A model generated the notes under the pieces. That model ran no database searches and was not told where the DNA came from. It saw only the letters and a list, made by a program, of their open reading frames with translations. A DNA stretch of 64,000 nt from Clavulina sp. PMI_390 (taxonomy: Eukaryota > Basidiomycota > Agaricomycetes > Cantharellales > Hydnaceae). The position numbers and the translations under genes were made by a program. The stretch is taken from positions 359,574 to 423,573 of the forward strand of contig WIDE01000026.1 in NCBI GenBank assembly GCA_015039315.1, written 5' to 3'. Shown piece after piece: positions 35,849-46,790 of the stretch (within the stretch, counting starts at the first letter, position 1; each line of letters begins with the position of its first letter).

Positions 35849-36125
35849 ATGCGCCCCACTGCTGCCCTGCTCTTCATTGCCTTATGTTTTGAGTTGTGCA
35901 TGGCGATGGCTCCGCCTGTCGCTCTAAGCAACAACCTTGAACAGCGATGCTGTGTTTCTCATGCTTCGTGCACTTGTGATGGCGTGAAACGTGAGCTCCA
36001 ACTTGAGTGGAACGAGACGTTTGGGACCCTTATGATGAGATTCGCTTCTAGAGGACATCCCATGCACAACTGATGAGCTGACGGCTGGTTGTGTCGCTGG
36101 ATCTTGCTCGGGCCCCCTGTGCTAA
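35849..36125 (+). CDS. Small secreted cysteine-rich protein, copy 1 (71 aa)
   Basis: Exons 35849-35990 and 36052-36125 with a phase-1 intron (GTGAGC...CTTCTAG). Signal peptide MRPTAALLFIALCFELCMAMA, then a short spacer ending NNLEQR directly before the core. The core has eight cysteines: CC-x5-C-x-C-x8-C-x8-C-x4-C-x4-C, starting CCVSHASCTCDGVK and ending AGCVAGSCSGPLC at the stop. It shares the core spacing, intron phase, LExR site and terminal Cys with the genes at 38.3 and 39.9 kb. All cysteines could pair as four disulphides. I recognise no named family; secreted effector-like or antimicrobial roles are possible but not shown. The most diverged copy of the three. Confidence 0.8.
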
Positions 36126-38305
36126 TACTATCCATGGAAGGTACGAGGTGATCATATTGACACAATGCTCATCGAAAATCGCTGAAGCCTCTCCTACTAG
36201 TCTAAAGGCGCTCCCGATGCATTGTCTTTAAATACATGTAGCTTCGTCATGGGTCACATGTTGAATGCTCCATATGATCCCAGACAATAAGAAGGGACCA
36301 TCTTTTCTGTTCTCATGTTCACGCTTGTTTCCGAAAGAAAATTCCATCGTATCGGCCCTCTGAGGCTTGCTTCTCCGACATTATCTACTAGTGGCCTCCA
36401 TACCCATGCTCGCATTGTCGACCCCTTGCTTCTTCATTGTTCAGTGCTGAGCCGCAGCCACACGGAGGCCCCGTTATTACCATCTGAGCTGAACCGAATG
36501 CCAGCGATGATCGTACCTGCGTCGTATATGATGATACTCCTTGATCACACCACAGTCGTCCATTGCTAGTTGAGTTCCCTGATCCAAGGTATGACTCCGA
36601 GACTCTACGTTAAAGCCACAGTACTACGTGGATTGCACTGATGGCTCGTAGAGGCTCCCGTTGCAGTACCGAAGAAGTTCAATAATTGCCTGCGGCGGCT
36701 TTTTGTGAACACAGTGGCGAGGCACAGGTAACCAACAAGGAATTTTAAGAATTCATTATTATTTCGCGCTAAACTATTCTTGATCCCTGGGCGGCGACCT
36801 GCTGAAGGGGTCACAAATGAGTGACATTGACGATTGCGCGACCTGAGTCCCATCTGCCAAGATGTGTGTGTCTGTGAAGGCCTAGCGCCCGACATATCCT
36901 CGTAGCAAGACGAGGCACGACGGAGGGGTGAATTATGCTACGTCCCCAAACGAACTACGGTCTACTGCTTGATCTATTATACTTCCTGCGTGAGATTGAT
37001 CCTCAAGAAGAGGCTTATTCGGATCCGGGACTTCACGTCATCTAACTAACCGCGCGTTTGCGGCATTTCTGCAGTGATTCGGAATATGGAGGATTCCGAG
37101 AGGAGATCGCTCTCCATCAGCTATCCCATCATCCCAAATTGGATAGGTGACTGGAGATGGAATATGAAGTTATGCACAACACCGATATGATATGAACTGT
37201 GATTCCGATTTTATGGCGTTTTCTGTTATTGCGTACCAGCGCGTATAATAGTTTTTAGGCTCGCCGCTAATTAGATAAATGTTAAATACCTAAAGGGCTT
37301 AGATGCCTGCGAAAATACGGCTGAACGCCAGCGAAATGTATATCTGCTGATGATGAGCAGCTATTCGGGTCGGAAATAGTTGTGCACAGAAGTTGGTCAC
37401 ATGCAAATGGATTAACAGACTGAATAGAAGGCTTATCGCCGTCTCATCGCCTGTGTGTAGGCTTTAACGCTCAATGGCAAGCAGAGATCAACGTTTGAGG
37501 GACTACTTGAGTATAGTTGTTGCGAAGAATATGGGAGAATGGTATTCAACATTTAGTTGGATTCGGCCCCATAATCTAAGCATAAGACTATCCATTTTCC
37601 AAGGCACTGGAAGTTACTGTGGCGTCAGGCAAGAATGTGAAGAGATTGGCGTGAAGTGGGAGCCGGATTGGGAAGCGGTCGTAGTGCAGATCACAAGGGA
37701 TTACGTCGCCCTTGGGTTCGCACAGGTATCCAAAGGTTGAAACGTTCAAGGTCGAGATGCCAAGCTTGAATTTTCAAGTTAGCGCATAGACACACGATGT
37801 TTGTTCCGAGCCACACATATTTGGCTCATTGTCGTCCTCTAAGGGATTTCCAGAACTTGTGAATCGCTGATTAGCCTCGCCCACCCACCGCCAACTTTCT
37901 GAATATTGATTTTCTCTTGCTCGCTCCATACAATCATAATCCCGCCGCTGCAGTACTCAAGGTGCCCAGGCCAGGCTCCCCAATTGCAATGCTCGGACCT
38001 TTGGCCAGTTTCCCGCCATAATATCGTATGTGTATGATTCCACATGAGGCGTATACGTTCTCTCATAGCTCCAATATGATAACCGACTGGACGTGCCATT
38101 GGAAAGAAGGGTTTCAGCCCTCATTAAAGGTTTGCCGAACTAGATCATCTAAACTAGAAACCAAAAGAGGGGCCAATGGTAATTTAATTCGCGGTTCTGT
38201 TTGTCACCGCATGGCGTAGGGACTCTACAGCAGTATAAAAGGGACTGAGGGCTTCGTCCATTCCCTGCAAGTTGTACCCCGAACCCACCCCAACGTTTAA
38301 CTGAG
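36126..38305. other. Gene-poor spacer in the small-secreted-protein cluster
   Basis: 2.2 kb with no supported gene, including none on the minus strand. The last 80 bases hold the TATA box of copy 2. I searched by eye for further CC-x5-C-x-C cores and found none. Confidence 0.45.
38234..38241 (+). promoter_or_regulatory. TATA box of small secreted gene copy 2
   Basis: TATAAAAG starting exactly 72 bases before the ATG. The TATA element of copy 3 has the same 72-base spacing. Confidence 0.65.
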
Positions 38306-38631
38306 ATGCGATTGACTTTCAAGACCTCGCTCGTTGCTTTCACTTGGCTCTACCTGAGCGCATCTGCTCTTGCGGCGCCTGGACCCTTCCCTGCGCCCGT
38401 CCAGCTGGAAAGCCGCGTAAAATGCTGCCTCTCGTGGGACTCGTGCTATTGTGGTGGAATTCGCAGTGAGTAATGATTACTGGCATCTCCCGAGTGCGAA
38501 AGTCCGCTCTCAACGTTTTTGATCGGTGATTGCGTCGCTTTCAAGAGGACGATGTGGGCTGTACAAATGATGAGATCGCTGCAGGATGTGTCTCAGTCGC
38601 GTGCGGTGGCCCTGGTGTGGACTTATGTTGA
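38306..38631 (+). CDS. Small secreted cysteine-rich protein, copy 2 (81 aa)
   Basis: Exons 38306-38465 and 38546-38631. The intron (80 nt, GTGAGT...TTCAAG) is in the same phase and position as in the other copies. Signal peptide MRLTFKTSLVAFTWLYLSAS followed by ALAAPGP; the spacer ends QLESR just before VKCC. Core: CCLSWDSCYCGGIR, then GCTNDEIAAGCVSVACGG and a terminal DLC. Cysteine spacing is CC-x5-C-x-C-x9-C-x8-C-x4-C-x7-C. The first 53 codons align with copy 3 without gaps (MR(L/F)TFKT, CCLSWDSC), and exon 1 has the same length, so these two are recent duplicates. The extra three residues before the last Cys distinguish it. Function unknown; secretion is strongly supported. Confidence 0.87.
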
Positions 38632-39789
38632 GGCTATGATGTGAGTACCAGCTGGTCCAGGAGATGTTTCTGTCTTTTGAAAAATTGATGCAGGGGTCGT
38701 GAGGGGCGGTCTGGCCCGTTATCAAGCGCATTACTGTTGTGTCTAGCTATCAAATAGTTTTCTACCAATGTGAACCACAAATGACACCTATTCTGACTGA
38801 GCATGAGAGTGGATGTGGCTGAGAAGAGGGAAGGGGGACATGAGGAGAACGAATGAGCCCAGTGGACCAGCTTAATTCGAGGGTTTGGACGGAACATGAG
38901 GGGGAGAAAGAAAACGGGGAATGTAAGCTTGCCGCCGATAAGCTAACTGACACGTTCGAAAGAATCATGCCTCCTATGGTTCACTATTGATCGATTGAAT
39001 TGCTTGATGGGTTGTGATGCTATTAATGTTTTGGCCAGCTATGCTGCGCTTTGTCAAAGCTGTGTACCAGTAGAACTGGGAAGGGCACAACGCTACTCGG
39101 ATCGGAAGGAGTGACGTACATCAATTCAATGGTCAGGTTAGGGAGTGAGCTAATTTCCGGAGCTTCCACATGCTTTGAGATACTGAGGCTATAAGGAAGG
39201 GAACCGTGTGGTACAGCTCAGTGCCGTTAGGTGCCGATGGAGATTCAACTGTCCGGCGTAGAGGGATTCACAGCGCCCTAGAAATGGACCGGAATCAATA
39301 ACAATCAATATGGCGTTCCTTGTGTCCAGTGAATAGCAGTTACTCGGGATTGTCTCGCTGTGGCTTGGAGTATTAATTCCGCGCATTAGGGAGGGGGCTT
39401 TGAGAATATTTTGTGGCATTTATTCAAGAGTTTTGGCCGAATATGGAGACTTCTGAGCCAGAGAGCTCATCACGTAAAATTGTCAGTGTCAGGGTCGCCC
39501 AGGCCATGATCGTGTGGGACAGAGTGCCGAGAGCTCATGCGTTGCAGAAGCAATATGAGATCACTTCTGGTATAGCTTCCTGATATCGAAGGATGTCCCA
39601 TATTATATCTTAGAATGAATAGGATACCAAGGATGATAACGCTTTTGTCTGTTTCCAGGTAATCGAGAGCGGAGGGCAATATCCAACCTCCAAGTGAAAG
39701 GGTAGTAGGCCACATTGGGAATCGCGGAGGTACAAGGATTTTCCAAGCCGTCCCGTCCGATTCCTCTAATCATCTAATTTTGGCCAGAG
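38632..39789. other. Spacer between small secreted gene copies 2 and 3
   Basis: 1.2 kb. No gene supported on either strand. Contains the 3' region of copy 2 and the upstream region of copy 3. Confidence 0.5.
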
Positions 39790-39797
39790 TATAAGAG
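39790..39797 (+). promoter_or_regulatory. TATA box of small secreted gene copy 3
   Basis: TATAAGAG starting 72 bases before the ATG, matching the position of the TATA box in copy 2. Confidence 0.6.
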
Positions 39798-39798
39798 A

Positions 39799-39840
39799 GG
39801 TGGGAGACTTGGCAGGGCTTCTGCCAAGCCGCGTCCCACC
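39799..39840 (+). repeat. Two-part hairpin just upstream of copy 3
   Basis: GGTGGGA (39799-39805) pairs with TCCCACC (39834-39840). Inside it, CTTGGCAG (39808-39815) pairs with CTGCCAAG (39821-39828) around a 5-base loop. The 15 paired bases form one extended stem with a small internal loop. It lies between the TATA box and the ATG, so it probably falls in the promoter or 5' UTR. Copy 2 lacks it. Confidence 0.6.
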
Positions 39841-39861
39841 CCAGCACGACACCTATACGAT

Positions 39862-40187
39862 ATGCGATTCACCTTCAAGACCACGGCAGTAACAGCATTC
39901 CTGCTCTATAGTAGCGCATCTGTTCTTGCGATGCCTGGGCCTTTCGTCTCAGCTGCTGAGCTTGAAAGACGTGGAAACTGCTGTCTTTCGTGGGACTCTT
40001 GCCTCTGTGGTGATGTCCGTGGTGAGTAGCGACTGTCACCTTTTACCTTTTGAGAGTATCTCAAAGATCCTAATATTCGCCCTGTACCGATTGATGATAC
40101 ATGAATCAAGTCGTGGCCACGGGTTGTAGTGATGCTTACCTTGCGGAAGGATGTGTCTCGAAGGCCTGTAGCGGTACCCTGTGCTGA
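39862..40187 (+). CDS. Small secreted cysteine-rich protein, copy 3 (78 aa)
   Basis: Exons 39862-40021 and 40111-40187; intron 89 nt (GTGAGT...ATCAAG), phase 1. Signal peptide MRFTFKTTAVTAFLLYSSAS followed by VLAMPGP; the spacer ends ELERR just before GNCC. Core: CCLSWDSCLCGDVR, then GCSDAYLAEGCVSKACSG and a terminal LC. Cysteine spacing is CC-x5-C-x-C-x9-C-x8-C-x4-C-x4-C. It shows near-identity to copy 2 in exon 1 and in the CVS(V/K)AC motif. The ERR or LExR site before the core could be cut by a Kex2-like protease to release a mature peptide of about 41 residues; that is inference. No homolog known to me. Confidence 0.87.
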
Positions 40188-40920
40188 GTTCGATTGAGAA
40201 ATAAAAAAAGATATCATTTCTTCCCCATTTGATTGGCGAAATTTCGCATTAGGAGGTCGACAAGCACCGCACCCGCTATCCCCAGGTCGCCTTGCCAGTA
40301 GCTTCAGCTTTCTTAGTGAAATTATTGGTTCTGTGATGCAAATGAGAAGTCGCAAGCTAATGGGCAGGGGATATGCATCGCTTTGTTCCAGGAAGTAGCC
40401 GCCGTCGGGACCATAGTGATCGTAGGTAAGAATTAATTCGAAAGGAGTGTAGCCTGGAGCTTTCCTCGTCGTAGCCGGTGGTGACGATGTGTGAACCTGA
40501 GGCGCCAGTCACGACCTCCAGAAGGGGAAGTCACCAGGGAGATACAGATCCAAGATCTTGCGCGAGCATTTCGCCATTCACTTGAGCCTCTTCTTGGCCG
40601 TGAAGAGGGTTGACGAACCTGAAGTTTGTTTGTGTCAGTTTTTGCCAGTGGCACTGGCAAAACATGACCATATATGGCAAGTCTATCTGTGCTAGAAGCA
40701 TGTAAATACCGATGGGGACATGGATATAGTGCGCCAGGGATATCTATACATCGTGAATTCAGGCCCCGGCATCATTGTGAAGGATGTCACTACGTAGCGA
40801 TACATGAAAGAATTAGCAGGGATAACTGTGCAAGTCATAGCAAGGCGAGTAGCGTAATAGGCGTCAAGTCATTCGAAAGTGAGCAAGGGAATAATTTGAT
40901 TGAGTCATTGAGAGCGCGAG
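40188..40920. other. Convergent intergenic region
   Basis: 730 bases between copy 3 (+) and the disordered protein gene (-). Contains 3' UTRs; no supported gene. Confidence 0.5.
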
Positions 40921-42705
40921 CTAGTGAGGCAGGCTCGTGAGGCTCGCACTACCTCGAAGCATGGGCATGTGATGGCTCGCGCCATCCGTGCCCGAGCCAG
41001 TGATTGACATTGGAGGTGTGTTAAACACATTATGCAGCCAGTCTGCGATCTTGTAAGGCGCAGAAGTGAGGCTAGCGCCATCAAGACGGTCTGACTCCAC
41101 GTGCGCAGCAACAGATGGATCCAGCTGCTGATGCTCGTGTTGGGGTCGTGGTTTCCTCAGTTTGGAACGTGTGCGGACTGGCGAATGCACGGAGGTCGCT
41201 GAGAACACATCAGGACCGACGATCGCTTCGGTGCTGTCGATTGCAGAGAAAATGGTATTGCCTGAAGTGACACCCGTCGTGGCCCTCCGTTCTGTAGCAC
41301 GGGTCACAGTACTTGTGCTTGACCCATCCACTGTTTGTCTGCGAGCTGCTCTCCGAAGCGAGTTCCGAATGCGCTGGAAGCTCAAGCGGCTGTCTCTCTG
41401 TTTTGATGGGGCAGGAGGCGGCATAGAGTGGAGGTCTGGTTGTGAAGCGCCTTCTTCGGTGTCAGACGCCATGAAGTCGGCGCCCGCTATTAGTGGGCGG
41501 TGAATGAGTTTTTGGGCTCTTAGCCACAGTTCGCCCTCTGCGGGGCTCAACGAAGTACGATAGGATGGGTCACTCGGTGGGACAAGGATGTCGTTGGGTG
41601 ATAGCCGCGGAATCGGGGTACGGCTAGCGGGGTATCGTTTCGTCACGGTGATCATCTCGAACCCCGAGTAACGAGAGAGGAGCTGCGAAACGGGTTGGGA
41701 GCGGGATGAAATGGTCATATCTTCGGGAATGGCTTCTTCTTGTGGTTCAGGAACACCATCCTCTCGACTCTCGGGGGGATGTTCTCCAGGTTCAGGAGTG
41801 TCTGGATTTACCATCTCCGTCTCTGGCTCATCGTCTAGTTCTGATTGGGTGTCGAAGTATGCCGTGTCCTCAGACGACAGAGACGACGCATCTTCAACGA
41901 CGATGAGAGGTTGATTGAGAGGTGGAGGGATGAAGGAAGGGTATTTCGTGTACGTTCTACTTGAGGGAGGTGGAGGAGCTGTTGAGATAATCTCAACTGG
42001 GTAAGGGTGGAACGACCTCTTGCGACGAGGAGGATTGATGAGTTCCTGAACTTGTGGTATTGCCAAGATTGAGAAGGGCCGAGGCTGGAATGGCGCTTCG
42101 TCCCATCGCGATAGTATTGCCTCGGTTTCGGGCAAGGTGTGCTCTAGAAGAGCAATGGTGGAGAAGACATCAGCATCGGCAGAGGAGCTGGCCCAACGCG
42201 ACCAGAGGGATGCGTCAGAGTCACAAAGCTCGGGAGCTGTAGTATCTCGAGTAAGGTTCACCGTTGGAAGGACTGGGGTGGTCATGGTCGTCGTTTCATC
42301 CCAGTGTTCGGATGAATGCGTATAATCGAGGGTCGATCCTCCCTCATGTTGAACCGTCTCAGTCACCGTCTCGGTTTCTACGGTGTTGTCGGGCTCATCT
42401 GGGATGTCGTGGAGCGAGTGCATGCTCGATAAAGTGGGGATCGTGGGGATGCCTTGAGGATTGCTGAATGGCGATGCAGACGGTGAGCCGGCGAAGCTGT
42501 CTGAATATATGAATATAGGGGAGAATTCCCTACATCAGCTCAGGTAGCGCAACAGATTGGCACCAGCCTGAGGTGGTCTGCCGGACTCACTGGATCCTGT
42601 AGGAATCGAGAAAGAGGCGCTAGTCACATAGGCTCGAAGTGAAGGAGGAATGGAGGATATGGGCTGGTTGTCGTCGTCGAGGTTTAGCAGCTCGAGAGGG
42701 GGCAT
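40921..42705 (-). CDS. Uncharacterised Ser/Pro-rich disordered protein (564 aa)
   Basis: Exons 42705-42591 and 42500-40921; intron of 90 nt (GTGAGT...ATTCAG), in frame. Starts MPPLELLNLDDDNQPISS. No globular domain is recognised. The sequence is rich in Ser, Pro, Glu and Thr, with acidic PEST-like stretches (MVNPDTPEPGEHPPES) and one short basic helix (RLSFQRIRNSLRRAARR) that might bind membrane or nucleic acid. A conserved-looking segment (SPAEGELWLRAQKLI) suggests a short linear or helical motif. No signal peptide or transmembrane helix. Function unknown; it may be regulatory. The clean open frame and sensible intron argue that it is real. Confidence 0.75.
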
Positions 42706-42809
42706 GGTCAAAGTCGAGGGGTGGGAGTAACTAAGCTCTGACGTGAGGTCGAGGTGACATGATGTCTTTTGTTTACTGCTGCACGGGGCTCAGGTACTAC
42801 AACGTTGGG

Positions 42810-42972
42810 GCAACGTGCATGATTATGATATGCACATTTGACGATAAGCAGCAGCTCGGGGAGCGGATCTCGGGTGGCAAATTGCCACAAGTTACACTGA
42901 TTCAAACAAAAACTGGTGTCGGAAAGCAGGCTGCAGGAAGCTCGACAAAGGCTTTCTATGCCATCACGTGAC
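42810..42972 (+). repeat. Promoter of MDR gene A, duplicated at gene B
   Basis: This upstream block resembles the block at about 44785-44948: both carry AAGCAGCAG, GGATCT, a TTCAAACA run, GGAAAG, an AGGCTG/AGACTGC-like stretch, GCTTTCT and finally TCACGTGAC. So the duplication that made genes A and B copied the promoter too. CACGTG is at 42965-42970, 29 bases before the ATG. Confidence 0.7.
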
Positions 42973-42999
42973 CGGTCCGGAGCCCTCCCGCAAACCGCG

Positions 43000-44592
43000 A
43001 TGGCCCAGGCTGAACTCCCAACAGAAACTCGTGCATTGGTGTTGCAAAAATCGACCAATGGCCCATTCGTCTACGATGCAGTTATAGCAACACTGCCTAT
43101 ACCACCTCTCACCGAGGGTCAAGTTCTTGTCCGCATTGGTGCTGCAGGGTTCAATCATCGTGATGTTAGCTTGCATTTCCTGGGCATTTTTGAAGAGCTT
43201 TTGGCACTGAAATGCGTGGGATGACCTTTGAAAGCTCTGGCAGAGAAAAAATCTATATCCGGGAACGGCTCCCGGCTCGCCACTCGGTGGAGGTATGCTC
43301 AATTTCCACTGCTGCGTTGGAACGCGATAATCGACATTTTATTCCCTTGCCCACATATAATAGAAGGCGCAGGTGATTGAAGCTGGAAATCGTTCAATGT
43401 TACTCTTCTCTCTCTCTCTGACACCTCCTCTAGGCGTCGTGATTGCAGCTTATGACCCGAACGACCCGCTACTTCGTGAGAAAGTGATGCTTGTTCCCAT
43501 AAGAAACTGGGAGTCAGATCCCCGCGCGCCTGAGGGCAGGTAGTCTCTCGCTGTTCTTGGTCCTACCTTACCTCCCCCAGTTCATTCGTGGTTTGGCTGT
43601 AGGTTCTGGTTAGTGGGAGGAGGTCCTCCTGGTGGATCATTTTCGGAGTTTGTAGTCGTCGATCGACATTATGTCATCCCCGTCCCTCCGCATATGCCTC
43701 TGATTTACGCTGCTGCATGGCCTGTTGGCGGACTGACCGCCTGGAGGTGCGGCTATACGTTAAGAACTTATCCATACTTCCACTCACACTGGATTGATTA
43801 GAGCGCTCAAAATCAATGCAGAAGTCAAAGCTGGCGATAACGTTCTGATTGTAAGATTAGATTGATTTGTTTCCCTTTTTTCGCTAATGTTAGTCGCACG
43901 TTCCTCAGACTGGGATCGGGGGCGGGGTTGCCCTGATTGCCCTACAACTGGCTGTCGCATTCGGCGCCAACGTTTATGTCACTAGTTCGAGTCCTCTCAA
44001 AATCAGCAAGGCTGGTGAGATGGGGGCGCGAGGTGGTGTGAACTACAAGGCTGAAAACTGGCCTAAGTTACTTGGAGAGCTATTGGTTCAGGCTGGGGGC
44101 AAGCCCACTTTGGACGCTGTCATTGACTCTGCTGGGGGCGATATTGTTGGTCAACTCGGCAAACTACTGTCTCCAGGCGCTCGAGTGGTCATTTATGGAA
44201 TGTGAGTTTCTTACCTTGAAGGCCCTCCTAAATACAGGTCATCACACATATCTCAGGACTGTGGCTCCTGAGGTCAAGATCCGCATGACGGACGTGCTTA
44301 GGAATATCCAGATTAAGGGTATGATTATATCGACAGGTACTGAGCGATATTCTTATTAACGAAGTGCATTCTTGCGTATGGTGGCGTAGGCTCCACAATG
44401 GGTTCTCGACAGGACCTTATTGATGCCACAGACTTCATTGCCAAGCACCGCATTAACCCAGAAGTTACAAATGTCCTCCGTGGGCTTGAAGAAGCTGAAG
44501 AAGGGTTCAGGATCCTTCAGGACGGTGATAGGATGGGGAAGATTGTTATGAAGTTTCCTGGCAGGACGCCAGAAGGCGATGTGCGACTGTAG
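43000..44592 (+). CDS. MDR-family quinone reductase/alcohol dehydrogenase-like, tandem copy A (362 aa)
   Basis: Exons 43000-43164, 43235-43292, 43364-43372, 43434-43539, 43603-43746, 43802-43850, 43909-44201, 44257-44318, 44390-44592; 1089 nt, in frame. N-terminal GroES-like domain (GQVLVRIGAAGFNHRD, then GEGAGVVIAAYDPNDP); Rossmann domain with TGIGGGVALIALQLA, the NAD(P)-binding glycine motif, and ANVYVTSSS. The catalytic and structural zinc cysteines of classical ADHs are absent, so a zinc-free NAD(P)H oxidoreductase of the quinone reductase type is likely; substrate unknown. Exon 3 is 9 nt and supplies the EGA of the conserved (D/E)GAG turn. First of three tandem paralogs. An upstream in-frame Met (42916) was rejected because the other copies start at the homologous M-x-Q. 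Confidence 0.9.
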
Positions 44593-44784
44593 TGAATTAC
44601 ACACCCTGCCAGCTTTCCCCCTAATGCCACCTGTGCCTACATCCCTGCTAGCTTGCTTCTTGTGAGGAAACGACCTCGATATCATCTCTGTCAGCAGCGC
44701 TTCTCAGTGTCACGCGAGTCAAACTGCAGGTGCTCATGCCTCGAAAGTCACTGTTTATCATATCACCTCACTACAGCACACCCT

Positions 44785-44948
44785 CGTTCAGTATGATTTG
44801 CATGCCGAACGACAAGCAGCAGTGCGGAGATGGATCTAGGGTCGGAAGCTGCCAAAAATTGCGCTTATTCAAACAGAAAATTAGGACGGAAAGTAGACTG
44901 CGGGAGGCACGACAAATCGGATTAACGCTTTCTCTGCCCTCACGTGAC
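44785..44948 (+). repeat. Promoter of MDR gene B, duplicate of the gene A promoter
   Basis: Diverged copy of the block before gene A, ending with TCACGTGAC. CACGTG is at 44941-44946, 28 bases before the ATG. The rest of the 380-base A-B spacer is the 3' UTR of gene A. Confidence 0.7.
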
Positions 44949-44974
44949 TGGTTACAGCCTTTCTGCAATCCACG

Positions 44975-46573
44975 ATGTCTCAGCCTGATCTCCCCACAGA
45001 AACCCGTGCTTTGGTGTTCGAAAAATCGACCAGTGGCCCGTTCGTCTACGATGTGGTGATTGCAACACTACCTATACCACCTCTCACCCAGGGTCAGCTT
45101 CTCGTCCGTATTGGTGCTGCAGGGTTCAACCATCGTGACGTTAGTTTGCGTTCTGTGGCCATCTTTTGAAGAACTTTGTTACTGAAATGTGTAAAATGAC
45201 CTTTGTGAAGCTATGGATGAGGATGAACTTGTTCCCGGGAACGGCTCCCGGTTCGACACTAGGTGGAGGTATGCCCAATCCCAAATGCCCTGTGTTGGAT
45301 TGTGCTAATCGATCCCTCGTTCTCTTGGGAAATAATAATAATAGAGGCTGCAGGTGATTGGCGCCGGAAAGCATCGAATGCTATTTTGTCTATGTCTAAT
45401 ACCTGCTTCAGGTGTTGTCATCGCAGCCTATGATCCAAAAGACCCTTTCCTTCGCGAGAAAGTGATACTTGTCCCTACCAGAAACTGGGATTCGGACCCT
45501 CGAGCGCCTGAGGGCAGGTCAGAGTTGGCTTTTCTTCGTGATTCATTTTTCGGTACTCAATTTCTTCGCTCCCGGGTTTAGGTTCTGGATGGTGGGAGGT
45601 GGTTCTCCTGGCGGAGCATTCTCAGAGTTTGTGGTCGTCGATCGGCACCATGTCATACATGTCCCTCCGCATCTGTCTTTTGTCCACGCTGCTGCGTGGC
45701 CTGTTGGTGGAGGGACTGCATGGAGGTGGGAATGCATTGCTCCATTAACTTGCCCGCCACCAATCTCATTCTGTATTGTCCAGAGCACTCAAGATTAATG
45801 CAGAAGTTAGGCCTGGCGATAACGTTTTAATTGTGACATCAGTTTCTCTTTTTCCCATTTGCTGCGCTAATATTGACCGTACGTTCCTCAGACTGGGATC
45901 GGCGGTGGAGTCGCCCTTATTGCTCTGCAGGTTGCAGTGGCTCTTGGTGCGAACGTGTATGTAACAAGTTCCAATCCTATCAAACTAGACAAGGCCCGGG
46001 AAATGGGCGCCCGAGGCGGTGTTAACTATAAAGCCAAAAACTGGCCCGAGTTACTCAGAGAGCTCTTGGCGCAGGCGGGGGGGAAGCCTACAATAGATGC
46101 TGTCATGGACTCTGCTGGGGGTGATATTGTTGGTCAACTTGGGAAGGTGCTTTCTCACGGCGCTCGGGTGGTCATCTATGGCATGTAAGGAATATTCACC
46201 TTGAGGTGTTCTCAGCACCTTGTGACTGACTGCATCATAGGACGCAGGCCCGTGTGGTGAAGTTCCGTATGGTGGATGTGCTTAGGAATATTCAAATTAA
46301 GGGTACGTTTTATGTTTTGGCTCCTGATTGCTGTTCTCAGTGGGCAACTATTTTTGGTGTGTTGATAACATAGGGTCTTCTATGGGCTCACGGAAAGACC
46401 TTATTGATGCTACAAACTTTATGGCTAAGCATCGTATCACTCCAGAAGTGTCCCATGTCCTCCATAGCCTTGCAGAAGCCGAAGAAGCTTTTAAGATACT
46501 TCAGGCTGGTGATCAGATGGGGAAGATTGTAATGAAGTTTCCTGGAACGCCAGAAGGCAAATCAAGGTTGTAA
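44975..46573 (+). CDS. MDR-family quinone reductase/alcohol dehydrogenase-like, tandem copy B
   Basis: Same nine-exon structure as copy A. Exon 1 (44975-45139) is also 55 codons and ends GFNHRD. The 9-nt exon is 45345-45353. Copy A and B proteins are nearly identical in the N-terminus (LPTETRALV, STSGPFVYD). Rossmann motif TGIGGGVALIALQVA. The C-terminus reads MGKIVMKFPGTPEGKSRL, one residue shorter than A before the end. After YGM the sequence is TQARVVKF instead of TVAPEVK, a local divergence. Zinc ligands are absent as in copy A. Paralogy, spacing and shared promoter indicate recent tandem duplication; likely role in xenobiotic or quinone reduction (inference). Confidence 0.9.
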
Positions 46574-46790
46574 TATTATCTAAATTTTGCTGGGTGATGC
46601 CCTAATCCTTGCGTACGCCTCATCTCTTCGAATAACTCATTAGTTATATTTGAATGCCTCCTTCTCAGTTACTCTCAATATCTTAATCGGCTACAGTCGC
46701 TGGTTAATGTCGACGCGTTGAGTATTGCATTTTGAGATAAGCTTTCCAAGACACCGTTCAATCTCGCGCTCTTGGACTTGAGTGGGGCAG

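Noticed and set aside
36605..36895. 96-codon minus-strand frame in the gene-poor island
   Set aside because: Irregular composition, no domain, no sensible splice context.
37474..37740. 88-codon plus-strand frame in the gene-poor island
   Set aside because: No signal peptide, domain or paralog; likely chance.
42916..42999. Upstream in-frame start of MDR copy A
   Set aside because: The other two copies start at the homologous later Met, and the CACGTG promoter box would fall inside the coding sequence.
43403..43420. (TC)n tract near MDR copy A exon 4
   Set aside because: It is the pyrimidine tract of intron 3, not a separate element.
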